Part shown: in pieces, positions 1 through 6,649 of the stretch
How the letters are laid out: each line of letters starts with the position of its first letter
Position numbering within the stretch: position 1 is the stretch's first letter
Assembly (NCBI GenBank): GCA_026986135.1
Contig: JALSPD010000094.1
Coordinates: 1-10,691, forward strand
Direction: 5' to 3'
Source: DHVE2 group archaeon
GTDB lineage: Archaea; Thermoplasmatota; Thermoplasmata; Thermoplasmatales; Aciduliprofundaceae
DNA length: 10,691 bases
Translations under genes and position numbers: made by a program
The notes under the pieces: model-generated
Told to the model about the DNA's origin: nothing
What the model saw: the letters and a program-made list of their open reading frames with translations, nothing else
The model's database searches: none

Positions 1-719
1 AATAAATAATTTATTATGTATTTGTCATCATGAATATCCATCTCTTGCCACTCATCTGGCCTAATCCATACTGGTCTAATTGCTTCACCCTGAGACGCCA
101 TATAATTGAATATCTCAAGCCAGAATTTTGTGAGGTAACTCTCATCTCTTACCAGCAGATCCAAGGTCTCTATGAATTTTCTCTTTCCATCTCCAGCAAA
201 TTTTGCTATTCCAGTTGATTCTGCATCCGTATTATCAATAGGTATCTTTTTACTCACATATTTTATTAGACCATCCACAATGGTTACTTTCATATCGTCC
301 GCATCATACTCATCCTTTCTATCTACAACCAAGTATATCCCATCATTACCCGCATCAAGGAGTTTTTCCAGTACCTCCTTTTTAAATATGTTGTCACCAT
401 TCGTTACAACAACATCTTCTTTTATTTTCATGCTTCCAAACCACAGAGATACAAGATTGTTAGTTATTTTGTAAAACGGATTATATGCAATATCTACAAA
501 ATCTTCATAGCCCCATTCTTTTATCTTTTTCTCTATCTTCTCTGTAAGATATCCAGTCACAATTATGACTCTGTTTATTTCAGAATGATTTTCAAAAATA
601 GAGAGTTGTTTTTGAAGTATACATTCTCCATCCCAAAGCGGAAGGAGTACTTTGGGCGTGTCCGCTGTAAGTGGCATCAATCTTTCACCTCGTCCAGCAG
701 CCAGTATTATCGCATCCAT
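1..719 (-). CDS. LicC/COG1213-like nucleotidyltransferase (3' end cut off)
   Basis: This is a nucleotidyltransferase that should couple a phosphorylated small molecule (sugar-1-phosphate, phosphocholine or inositol phosphate) to CTP or another NTP in the cytoplasm. My translation gives 239 residues, still open at the window edge. The N-terminus has the family signature LAAGRGERL (residues 7-14) followed by TPKVLLPL with the conserved Lys23. NGD at 107-109 supplies a likely metal-binding Asp, and EMDIHD near 226-231 looks like the second metal site. The stretch NPFYKITNNLVSLW (80-93) resembles LicC-type phosphocholine cytidylyltransferases more than glucose-1-phosphate thymidylyltransferases. 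The ATG at 719 lies one base after the stop of the upstream amidotransferase gene, with a GGGGTGA SD site inside that gene's last codons, so the two are probably translated together. No choline kinase or inositol synthase domain is visible in the part present. Family is fairly sure; substrate is not. Confidence 0.8.
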   Translation of the reverse strand, partial: MDAIILAAGRGERLMPLTADTPKVLLPLWDGECILQKQLSIFENHSEINRVIIVTGYLTEKIEKKIKEWGYEDFVDIAYNPFYKITNNLVSLWFGSMKIKEDVVVTNGDNIFKKEVLEKLLDAGNDGIYLVVDRKDEYDADDMKVTIVDGLIKYVSKKIPIDNTDAESTGIAKFAGDGKRKFIETLDLLVRDESYLTKFWLEIFNYMASQGEAIRPVWIRPDEWQEMDIHDDKYIINYL

Positions 720-720
720 T

Positions 721-2628
721 TCATTCACCCCAATTTCTAAGCCATAACTCAAGACTTATTAGCATCCAGATTCTTTGTATGGCATAATTACTATCATTCA
801 TTTTAAATTTGTGAATAAGATCTCTAATAATTTTACGTGGCACATATTCAAGTATCTTGGAATCTTTGCTCAACAATTTTTTTTCAGCATACATTATTAG
901 TTTATCTTTCCATTCTAAAAATGGTATAGGAAAACCCATTTTTTTTCTATTAATTATTTCCTCAGGTATTTGTGATTCGGCCAATTTCTTTAAAATATAT
1001 TTTGATATATCATGTTTCTCTGCAATTTCATCGCTTGTTTTTGTTGAGGCTTCCATATAATCTTTCCATGATTTCCATGGATTTTTAAAATGATTTGGGA
1101 GACTGAAAACAAATTCAACAAGTTCATGATCTAAAAATGGTACCCTACTTTCTACTGCATTTTCCATTGTTGCATTATCCACCCTGTTTAATAGAATAGG
1201 AAGATGAATATTTAAGAAAAAATAAGATAACTTGTGATATTCATCATGATTAATTTCATTTAATATTCTTGAAAATACATTAACATATCCCCTGGCTTCA
1301 TTGTGATCATGATCGTTTAAAATACTATCAACAACATCCTTTGGCCAATAAGGATATCTAAACAAAATCATATCAATAAGGGTAAGTATTAGTTGCCCAT
1401 TATATCTATCATACAATGAGGGCAATTCTACTTTTAATTTGGATAGGGGATCACTATAGTTCATGAAGATACGTAATCGTTCTAGGTCATACGGGCTCCT
1501 GAATATCTTGCTATATCCATAAAATATTTCATCTGAACCTTCTCCAGAGAGCACAACATACACACCCATCTTACGAATATATTTAGACAATAAAAACAGA
1601 GCCACTTCATTCGGAACTCCAATAGGCTCATCCTTTATTTTAGCATATTCTTCCATACCTTCTATATATTTGTAAAAGTCAATATATATTTCGTGATGTT
1701 CTGAACCGATGTGACTTGAAACTTTCCTAGCGTACTCCCCTTCATCAAATTTTGAATCAATAAACCTAACCGTAAATGTTATAACGTTATCAGAAAATTT
1801 TTTCATATATGCAGCAACCATACTTGAATCAAGACCCCCGGATAATATAGCACCCACTTTGACATCTGCTACAAGCCGCCTCTTTACAGATTTCTCCAAA
1901 AGATTATCTAATTTTTTAATTGCATCCTCAAATGATATATTTTCATATTCAGGATTTGCACGTATTGACCAATATCTCCAAACATCAAAAGACTTATTTC
2001 TAATATCATACATCATGCTGTGCCCCGGCAAAAGTTTTTTAATACCCATGAACAGGGTATCTTCTCCAACCACACCCCGAAACATTAAAAATTCCCCTAA
2101 TTTATTCCTATTTATTTTCCTCTTTATCTCATGCTGGAGTATAGCTTTTATCTCAGAGCTGAAAATAATATTTTTATCATCCGTTATATAATAATAGAGA
2201 GGTTTGATGCCTAACCTATCCCTGCTCAGAAAAAGTTTTCCCTTATTTACATCATATATAGCAAAAGCCCACATGCCATTAAACTTATGTACACATTCGG
2301 TCCCCCATTCAAGATATGCCGCAAGGATAACTTCTGTATCACTCTTAGTCATAAAAGTATATCCTTTATTTTCAAGTTCTTTTCTTAGTTCTTTGTAGTT
2401 GTATATTTCTCCATTATAAACTATCCACACAACATCTCCATCTTTTTCGTATTTCATCGGCTGATGCGCCTTTTTACTAAGATCAATTATTGCCAACCTC
2501 ACATGACCCAGAGTTACATTATTGTCCAAGAAAAATCCATCATCGTCTGGTCCTCTTCTCTTAATAGCATCATTCATACGTGTTATTTTTTCTCTGTCCT
2601 TCCAGCTAAACCCATTTATACCACACAT
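721..2628 (-). CDS. asnB: Asparagine synthase-like glutamine amidotransferase
   Basis: Class II glutamine amidotransferase of 635 residues. Cys2, exposed after Met removal, is the Ntn-type glutaminase nucleophile, which fixes the ATG start. Glutamine-site elements follow in order: HVRLAIIDL, YNGEIYN and KSDTEV, then GMWAFAIYD and RDRLGIKPLYY. The C-terminal half is the ATP-pyrophosphatase synthase domain with the PP-loop SGGLDSS, then SGEGSDEIFYGY, ESRVPFLDHELVEF and KKMGFPIPF. All expected catalytic motifs are intact. The protein is longer than E. coli AsnB (about 554 residues) and similar in size to paralogues in polysaccharide clusters. Known chemistry is ATP-dependent Asp to Asn with Gln as nitrogen donor. 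Beside a flippase and a nucleotidyltransferase, amidation of a glycan carboxylate is an alternative. Hand counts give only 17 and 11 G+C in the 60-base lines at 961 and 1201, against 30 and 30 at 4861 and 5161, which suggests a different origin from the purine genes. Family is certain; acceptor is not. Confidence 0.93.
   Translation of the reverse strand: MCGINGFSWKDREKITRMNDAIKRRGPDDDGFFLDNNVTLGHVRLAIIDLSKKAHQPMKYEKDGDVVWIVYNGEIYNYKELRKELENKGYTFMTKSDTEVILAAYLEWGTECVHKFNGMWAFAIYDVNKGKLFLSRDRLGIKPLYYYITDDKNIIFSSEIKAILQHEIKRKINRNKLGEFLMFRGVVGEDTLFMGIKKLLPGHSMMYDIRNKSFDVWRYWSIRANPEYENISFEDAIKKLDNLLEKSVKRRLVADVKVGAILSGGLDSSMVAAYMKKFSDNVITFTVRFIDSKFDEGEYARKVSSHIGSEHHEIYIDFYKYIEGMEEYAKIKDEPIGVPNEVALFLLSKYIRKMGVYVVLSGEGSDEIFYGYSKIFRSPYDLERLRIFMNYSDPLSKLKVELPSLYDRYNGQLILTLIDMILFRYPYWPKDVVDSILNDHDHNEARGYVNVFSRILNEINHDEYHKLSYFFLNIHLPILLNRVDNATMENAVESRVPFLDHELVEFVFSLPNHFKNPWKSWKDYMEASTKTSDEIAEKHDISKYILKKLAESQIPEEIINRKKMGFPIPFLEWKDKLIMYAEKKLLSKDSKILEYVPRKIIRDLIHKFKMNDSNYAIQRIWMLISLELWLRNWGE
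725..731 (-). promoter_or_regulatory. Shine-Dalgarno site for the nucleotidyltransferase
   Basis: On the minus strand this reads GGGGTGA, five bases before the ATG at 719. It is made from the last codons (Trp-Gly-Glu) of the upstream amidotransferase. The match to the archaeal 16S tail (GGTGAT-type) supports the chosen start and translational coupling. Confidence 0.6.
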
Positions 2629-2650
2629 AGAAAAGTTATATAATCATAGG

Positions 2651-2660
2651 TGATATAACA
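2651..2660 (-). promoter_or_regulatory. Possible TATA box of the amidotransferase gene
   Basis: The minus strand reads TGTTATATCA, centred about 27 bases before the ATG at 2628. No SD site precedes that ATG, so a leaderless transcript fits. A second TATA-like stretch at 2635-2643 lies too close to the start to serve a leaderless message. Would make the amidotransferase and nucleotidyltransferase a separate transcription unit. Read by eye only. Confidence 0.35.
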
Positions 2661-2699
2661 CTTGCCTTCAAATTTTATGGTTAAAGACATTTAATCAAA

Positions 2700-2723
2700 T
2701 TAAATTTAAAATTAAATTTAAAA
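2700..2723. repeat. Two tandem copies of a 12-bp AT-only repeat
   Basis: TTAAATTTAAAA occurs twice in perfect tandem (2700-2711 and 2712-2723). It spans the flippase stop codon (2718-2720). The unit is nearly self-complementary. It may be a replication-slippage product or part of an AT-rich end region for the upstream transcript. Confidence 0.75.
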
Positions 2724-4232
2724 TTTCATGAAATTATTTGCGATTTTTTTAACTTCTTCAATAGAAACTTCGTTAGCCACCCAGAGAATTGATAAATATA
2801 TGGCAACGTACACCAAAAACGCCCCTATGATCTCATAAAATCTAACAAAATGAAACACATTGACATTGAATATATACATCAATACAGATACAATCAACGT
2901 GGAAATCAAATGTTTTGTTATTTTAGGATTGTATAAGAAAGATAGATTTTTATATACCTTATATCTTATGATTAAAAATCCCGAAAGATAGGACAATAGA
3001 GTTGCAGTAGCTGCACCCACACTTTTTAAACCAAACAGCGTAATTCCAAAAATACTTGTGGGAATAAGAATACCATTAAGAACAATGTTTAAAGTGGCCT
3101 GCACAACACCCGCTTTAAGATTCTCCTTTGGTTTCCCTGCAGAGACAAGCTGGGAAGAATAGGGGCTGTTAATAACATATAAAAATGAATAAACCAAGAG
3201 AATGCGAAGGACCGTGGAATAGGGAACCAGCTGCGCATTCCAAAGATTGAGTAATTCAGGAGCGAAAACAAAACCAAAGCCAACGACAGGTAATATAAAT
3301 AGAGAGATATACCTCTCTGCCTGGAGTGTTATATGCTTTACACGCTCCCTTTTCATCTGAGAGAAGTTATGGGATTGAGCAGGATACAAAACAAAATTTA
3401 CCGCCATAGCAAATGTCATTATGGCTACAATAATCTTTTGGATTCCAAAATATGCTCCTACCTCCCTATAATTCCAGAAAAATTGGAGCATGGCTCTATC
3501 TGTGTATGCCTGTATTGTTCCCACCACACCGAATAACCCAAGTGGAAGGGAGAAAAGAAGATATTCCTTGATCAAGCCAAAATCCGGTTTTTTCACCCTG
3601 ATATAACTTACATATCTTGAGAGTACCACTATTTGAGCAAATACGCTTAATAAATAACCGTAAGTATAAAGAACACCAATCCATTCCTTAGGTACATCCT
3701 TATGATATACCCACCAAAGAGTTGCTCCTATTAAAAATAAATCCTGCACAAGAACCCTGTAAAAATCAGGAATTATTGCCTTTGTTGTCTCCATATATGC
3801 TCTCAGTATTGTCTTAAATATTGCGGCTATGGCCATTAGAAAGTAATAAAGAATTATTATGTATGTAGCAATAGCCAAATATGTATTCTCAAACCTAAAC
3901 CCTAGAATGTTTGTAGCTAAGAAGATTAAAACAAAAGAGACGCAAAGAAAAATAAGGGCATACATCAACTTCATAAACACATACACACCCGTTTTTTTCT
4001 CGGCATCACCGCCTTCAGAAACTTTTTTTATATGTGCCCCAGAAAGTCCAAAATCTGTGAGTATAGATAATATACCCACCATACCGGTTGCTGCCCCCAG
4101 AATTCCCCAGGCAGCCGTGCCTATGAGACGCATTACAAAAAAGAGAGTTACATAACCTAAAACTGCACCGAAAACATTGTAAAACATTATGAATGCCGTT
4201 TTTCTGGTCAGGTTTCCCGTATCAACTTTCAT
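2718..4232 (-). CDS. Wzx/RfbX-like polysaccharide flippase (MOP superfamily)
   Basis: An integral membrane protein of 504 residues, built almost entirely of hydrophobic segments (about 12-14 by eye). Charged loops such as KKVSEGGDAEKKTG and MKRERVKH separate them. Size, an N-terminal helix following a short charged stretch (LTRKTAFIMFYNVFGAVLGY), and the mid-protein SLPLGLFGVVGTIQAYTDRAML region match the COG2244 O-antigen/teichoic-acid exporter group. Such proteins flip lipid-linked oligosaccharides across the membrane; in archaea this serves S-layer glycosylation or surface polysaccharide. The ATG overlaps the stop of the methylthioadenosine phosphorylase gene as ATGA, and AGGAG lies seven bases before it, so translation is likely coupled. 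It is followed by an 89-bp AT-rich spacer and then the amidotransferase gene. The family is judged from topology and composition, not from a catalytic motif, and the lipid substrate is unknown. Confidence 0.82.
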   Translation of the reverse strand: MKVDTGNLTRKTAFIMFYNVFGAVLGYVTLFFVMRLIGTAAWGILGAATGMVGILSILTDFGLSGAHIKKVSEGGDAEKKTGVYVFMKLMYALIFLCVSFVLIFLATNILGFRFENTYLAIATYIIILYYFLMAIAAIFKTILRAYMETTKAIIPDFYRVLVQDLFLIGATLWWVYHKDVPKEWIGVLYTYGYLLSVFAQIVVLSRYVSYIRVKKPDFGLIKEYLLFSLPLGLFGVVGTIQAYTDRAMLQFFWNYREVGAYFGIQKIIVAIMTFAMAVNFVLYPAQSHNFSQMKRERVKHITLQAERYISLFILPVVGFGFVFAPELLNLWNAQLVPYSTVLRILLVYSFLYVINSPYSSQLVSAGKPKENLKAGVVQATLNIVLNGILIPTSIFGITLFGLKSVGAATATLLSYLSGFLIIRYKVYKNLSFLYNPKITKHLISTLIVSVLMYIFNVNVFHFVRFYEIIGAFLVYVAIYLSILWVANEVSIEEVKKIANNFMKF

Positions 4233-5014
4233 ACCACGGCTCCTTTAAGAGCATCCTTGCATGGGCAATGTCTCTCCTCCGGAATGCGTGGTATTGCCTC
4301 ATTGAGAATAGCCTTGACCTTCTCCTCGTTTGCCTTCATAACCCTCATTACCTCTTCAGTGGTGACCGGTTTCTCAGCCCACACATCATAGTCGGTGATC
4401 GTGGATACATTCACATAGCACATCTCCATCTCTCTTGCCAGCTGCACCTCTGGCACCAGAGTCATCCCTATTATATGGGCAAACTGTCTGAACATCATAC
4501 TCTCAGCACGTGTAGAGAATCTTGGTCCTTCTATGCATACATAGGTGCCCCTATCATGAGTTTTATATCCAAGATAATACTCCTTTTCCCTTGACACCTC
4601 TATAAAAATTCTCCGGAGTTCAGGACAGAATGGGTCTGCCATGCTTATATGGGCCACTTTAGGACCATCGTAGAAAGTGTATTCCCTCTTTTTAGTAAAA
4701 TCAATATATTGATCAGGAATCACTATATCTCCCGGCCTGTACTCTTTACGAAGAGATCCTACTGCGGTTATGCCGATAACACGCTCCACCTTTAGCATTT
4801 TTAAAGCATAGATATTTGCCCTATAGTTCACTTTATGCGGCGGAATGCGATGCCCCTTTCCATGGCGAGGTATGAATGCAACCTCAACTCCACTTATCTC
4901 GCCTATTTCCACATCACCCGATGGCTTTCCATAGGGCGTTTCAATTCTTCTTTTTTCCCTTGGAGTGAAAACACCATAAACTCCTGAGCCACCAATTATA
5001 CCAATCCTTGGCAT
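4229..5014 (-). CDS. mtnP: 5'-methylthioadenosine phosphorylase (MTAP)
   Basis: Cytoplasmic phosphorolysis of methylthioadenosine to adenine and methylthioribose-1-phosphate, recycling the by-product of polyamine synthesis. Of 261 residues, GIIGGSGVYG (5-14) is the N-terminal phosphate-binding turn. RHGKGH (50-55), EGPRFSTRAE (162-171) and the nucleoside-binding MTLVPEV (184-190) follow. TDYD at 207-210 matches the base-binding aspartates of MTAP, which favours a 6-aminopurine over the inosine-type relatives. The C-terminus carries Cys-Pro-Cys at 250-252, equivalent to the CXC pair linked to heat stability in archaeal relatives. Start: I prefer the ATG at 5014 because GGTGAT lies six bases upstream and MPRIGIIGG matches the family's start. 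An in-frame GTG at 5062, overlapping the preceding stop as GTGA, would add a 16-residue extension. Its stop overlaps the flippase ATG. Confidence 0.93.
   Translation of the reverse strand: MPRIGIIGGSGVYGVFTPREKRRIETPYGKPSGDVEIGEISGVEVAFIPRHGKGHRIPPHKVNYRANIYALKMLKVERVIGITAVGSLRKEYRPGDIVIPDQYIDFTKKREYTFYDGPKVAHISMADPFCPELRRIFIEVSREKEYYLGYKTHDRGTYVCIEGPRFSTRAESMMFRQFAHIIGMTLVPEVQLAREMEMCYVNVSTITDYDVWAEKPVTTEEVMRVMKANEEKVKAILNEAIPRIPEERHCPCKDALKGAVV
4240..4244 (-). promoter_or_regulatory. Shine-Dalgarno site for the flippase
   Basis: Reads AAAGGAG on the minus strand, with the AGGAG core seven bases before the ATG at 4232. It sits inside the 3' end of the phosphorylase gene and fixes the ATGA-overlap start. 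Confidence 0.65.
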
Positions 5015-5020
5015 TTCATC

Positions 5021-5026
5021 ATCACC
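5021..5026 (-). promoter_or_regulatory. Shine-Dalgarno site deciding the MTAP start
   Basis: GGTGAT on the minus strand, six bases before the ATG at 5014. It complements the archaeal 16S 3' end. This site argues for the 5014 start over the upstream GTG at 5062. Confidence 0.65.
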
Positions 5027-5058
5027 TTGTATGATAAATGCCTCAATAAATAAAAACT

Positions 5059-5994
5059 TCACCCTTTTCTTATGACCCTTCTCCCAGAAATCTCAATAGC
5101 ACCTTCAGAAATCAACCGTATAGCCTCAACCAAACACTCATGCTCTTTTTCAAGGACTCTCGCTGCAAGGGTCTCGGGAGTATCATCATCGCGAACCTCA
5201 ACACATTTCTGGAGGATTATAGGTCCATGGTCAACCTCCTCATCCACAAAATGCACTGTACATCCTGTAACCTTACATCCGTACTCAATCACTTCCCTGT
5301 GCACCCTCTCTCCGTATAATCCTGCGAAAGCTGGAAGTAAGGAGGGATGTATATTGATTATCTTTCCTTTATACCTCTCCACAAACCATGGAGAGAGGAT
5401 ACGAAGATAACCTGCAAGGACTATTAAATTTACATTGAGAGGATCAATAATCTCCGCTATTCTTCTATCATAATTTTCTCTGCTCTCTCCCTTTTTTGGA
5501 GGCACATAAAAGGCCTCTATCCCATGTTTCCTTGCCCTCTCAAGAGCATATGCGTCCTTTTTATTTGATATGACAGCAACTATTTTTCCTCGTATGTCTC
5601 CATTTTCAACAGCGTCAATAATAGCCTGAAGATTGGTCCCTCTACCCGAAACCAGCACCGCGATATTGAAAGTCTTCTCCCTAAATATTCCGTCGTAATA
5701 CATACCCAGTGCATCAAGGCGATTTTTTAGAATTCCAAGTTCAACACCACCCAGTTTATCCAATAGGGAATTCAGAAAGAGATGCAGCTTCTTATTCTCG
5801 TGAAGTTTGACGAAGATATAATACCATACCTCCCTGCTCACGGGAGCATTTATGATGTAAAGATTATCCACATTTTCATCCCGTATTCCAAGACGCATAA
5901 ACTCTCTCCTTATCCAGTTTATATTTATCCCACTTGAAGGCTCCATAATTTTCACATAAAACAGATCCGCAAGTTCCCTTAATTCATCTCGCAT
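5059..5994 (-). CDS. purN: Phosphoribosylglycinamide formyltransferase with extra N-terminal region
   Basis: Transfers a formyl group from 10-formyltetrahydrofolate to glycinamide ribonucleotide in purine synthesis. The protein is 311 residues, about 100 longer than typical PurN (E. coli about 212). The transformylase domain starts near residue 109 with NIAVLVSGRGTNLQAII. It keeps VLAGYLRILSP (192-202), NIHPSLLP with catalytic Asn214 and His216, and VDHGPIIL with catalytic Asp255, so it should be active. Residues 1-108 are charged and helix-rich by eye, with many aromatics, and I do not recognise them. The ATG at 5994 is chosen because GGGAGAGG lies six bases upstream. A TTG at 6030 would add 12 residues and overlap the preceding gene further. 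The start lies inside the end of the 97-residue gene (11-base overlap), and the stop abuts the MTAP gene, giving a purine synthesis/salvage operon. Confidence 0.92.
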   Translation of the reverse strand: MRDELRELADLFYVKIMEPSSGININWIRREFMRLGIRDENVDNLYIINAPVSREVWYYIFVKLHENKKLHLFLNSLLDKLGGVELGILKNRLDALGMYYDGIFREKTFNIAVLVSGRGTNLQAIIDAVENGDIRGKIVAVISNKKDAYALERARKHGIEAFYVPPKKGESRENYDRRIAEIIDPLNVNLIVLAGYLRILSPWFVERYKGKIINIHPSLLPAFAGLYGERVHREVIEYGCKVTGCTVHFVDEEVDHGPIILQKCVEVRDDDTPETLAARVLEKEHECLVEAIRLISEGAIEISGRRVIRKG

Positions 5995-6277
5995 ACTTAT
6001 CCTCTCCCAGAATGTCAATAAGATAACCAATCACTTCATCCACATCGTACTCGTCCATATCCGGCGTAATGTGGAGCATTTTATTCTTTGTTAAAAGAAC
6101 AACGAAATAAACTTTCTTTTTTCCTGAAATTCTGTAGTTTTTCCAGAAACCTTTTACTTCATCAAAAGGGATTTCCGTTTTCCCCAAGGTAATTGTTCTG
6201 GAATTCCTGTTTAGAGAGAGTGTTTTGAAGGGAGAAAAGCGAAATAGCAATGTGGTGCCATCATCCATAATCTTCAT
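5984..6277 (-). CDS. Uncharacterised 97-residue protein, first gene of the purine operon
   Basis: I do not recognise this protein. It is soluble in appearance, with alternating hydrophobic stretches suggesting beta strands in the first 70 residues (TTLLFRFSPF, SRTITLGKTEIPF, KKVYFVVLLT, KMLHITP). An acidic patch DMDEYDVDEV leads into a C-terminal helix VIGYLIDILGE. That strand-rich body plus one terminal helix recalls small PH-like domains, which is only an impression. There is no signal peptide, metal cluster or catalytic motif. The ATG at 6277 sits about 29 bases from a TATA-like element and lacks an SD site, so the mRNA may be leaderless; a second ATG at 6268 is possible. Its last 11 bases overlap purN, which makes a tie to that enzyme, perhaps to its extra N-terminal region, worth considering. 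It being a real gene is supported by the promoter, the tight overlap and the purN SD position. Confidence 0.72.
   Translation of the reverse strand: MKIMDDGTTLLFRFSPFKTLSLNRNSRTITLGKTEIPFDEVKGFWKNYRISGKKKVYFVVLLTKNKMLHITPDMDEYDVDEVIGYLIDILGEDKYAR
6001..6008 (-). promoter_or_regulatory. Shine-Dalgarno site for purN
   Basis: GGGAGAGG on the minus strand, six bases before the ATG at 5994 and inside the 3' end of the preceding small gene. It decides the start against the upstream TTG at 6030. Confidence 0.65.
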
Positions 6278-6300
6278 CCAGTAAAGTATCCTTTAGTGGT

Positions 6301-6312
6301 ACTTAAATTTTT
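6301..6312 (-). promoter_or_regulatory. Likely TATA box of the minus-strand purine operon
   Basis: The minus strand reads AAAAATTTAAGT, centred about 29 bases before the ATG at 6277. No SD precedes that ATG. Spacing fits an archaeal promoter with a leaderless or nearly leaderless start. It lies in the divergent region 6278-6412. Read by eye. Confidence 0.4.
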
Positions 6313-6368
6313 CAATTCGTCCAAATCACATAAATACTGAAATTACAATCTGACATCCAGGAGTATGC

Positions 6369-6381
6369 AAAAAATATAAAT
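6369..6381 (+). promoter_or_regulatory. TATA box of the rpl18a-pfdA operon
   Basis: AAAAAATATAAAT, with its centre about 26 bases before a predicted transcription start near 6402, just ahead of the SD at 6404. The same 13-mer recurs upstream of ftsY. Because this element covers the in-frame ATG at 6380, that codon cannot be the true start of the ribosomal protein gene. Confidence 0.6.
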
Positions 6382-6403
6382 GATGCTCACCATTAACCTC
6401 CCA

Positions 6404-6409
6404 GGTGAT
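6404..6409 (+). promoter_or_regulatory. Shine-Dalgarno site for rpl18a
   Basis: GGTGAT, three bases before the ATG at 6413. The predicted 5' leader is only about 11 bases and consists mostly of this site. Confidence 0.6.
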
Positions 6410-6412
6410 ACT

Positions 6413-6649
6413 ATGAAGGCGTTCAGGATTGAGGGACTTTACTCACCAAAGGGAAAGGAATGGTATAAATTCACCAAGGATGTGATTGCAAATTCGGAGA
6501 ATGACGCTCTGGAAAAGGCGTATTCATTACTTGGAAGCAAGTATGGTATAAAAAGAAGGCTGATAAAAGTGAATGCTATAAAGGAGATAGATCCCAGTGA
6601 ATCGGATGATCCCATAGTAAAATACCATGCGAGGGGTAATAATGAGTGA
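6413..6649 (+). CDS. rpl18a: Large-subunit ribosomal protein L18Ae (LX)
   Basis: A 78-residue basic ribosomal protein of the archaeal LX group (the archaeal counterpart of eukaryotic L18A/eL20), a component of the 50S subunit. The start MKAFRIEGLYSPKGKEW, the central SENDALEKAYSLLGSKYGIKR and the strand RLIKVNAIKEI match what I know of the family, and its length is normal. The ATG at 6413 is chosen from the GGTGAT site just before it. A longer reading from 6380 would begin inside the TATA box. It overlaps pfdA by eight bases (ATGAGTGA), a pairing common in archaea, so the two proteins are probably made together. Expression is likely driven by the TATA box at 6369-6381. Confidence 0.92.
   Translation: MKAFRIEGLYSPKGKEWYKFTKDVIANSENDALEKAYSLLGSKYGIKRRLIKVNAIKEIDPSESDDPIVKYHARGNNE
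6631..6636 (+). promoter_or_regulatory. Shine-Dalgarno site for pfdA
   Basis: GAGGGG within the last codons of rpl18a, five bases before the ATG at 6642. It supports that ATG over the upstream in-frame ATG at 6627. Confidence 0.6.

Noticed and set aside
172..474. Plus-strand open reading opposite the nucleotidyltransferase
   Set aside because: The minus-strand frame gives a recognisable nucleotidyltransferase with intact motifs; this one is Ser/Phe-rich shadow sequence.
2629..2717. Small RNA or operator in the 89-bp spacer before asnB
   Set aside because: Sequence is AT-rich with no stable stem visible by eye; only a TATA-like element and the 12-bp repeat can be supported.
4193..4594. 133-residue plus-strand open reading across the MTAP/flippase junction
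   Set aside because: Both minus-strand genes are well supported here, and this reading shows no family features.
5015..5062. GTG start of MTAP overlapping the purN stop (GTGA)
   Set aside because: Possible, but the 16 extra residues precede the family's normal N-terminus and a GGTGAT site marks the ATG at 5014.
5995..6030. TTG start for purN
   Set aside because: A strong GGGAGAGG precedes the ATG at 5994, and the longer form only adds overlap with the upstream gene.
6380..6412. Upstream ATG as start of the L18Ae gene
   Set aside because: The codon lies in the TATA box and the true ATG at 6413 has GGTGAT directly before it.
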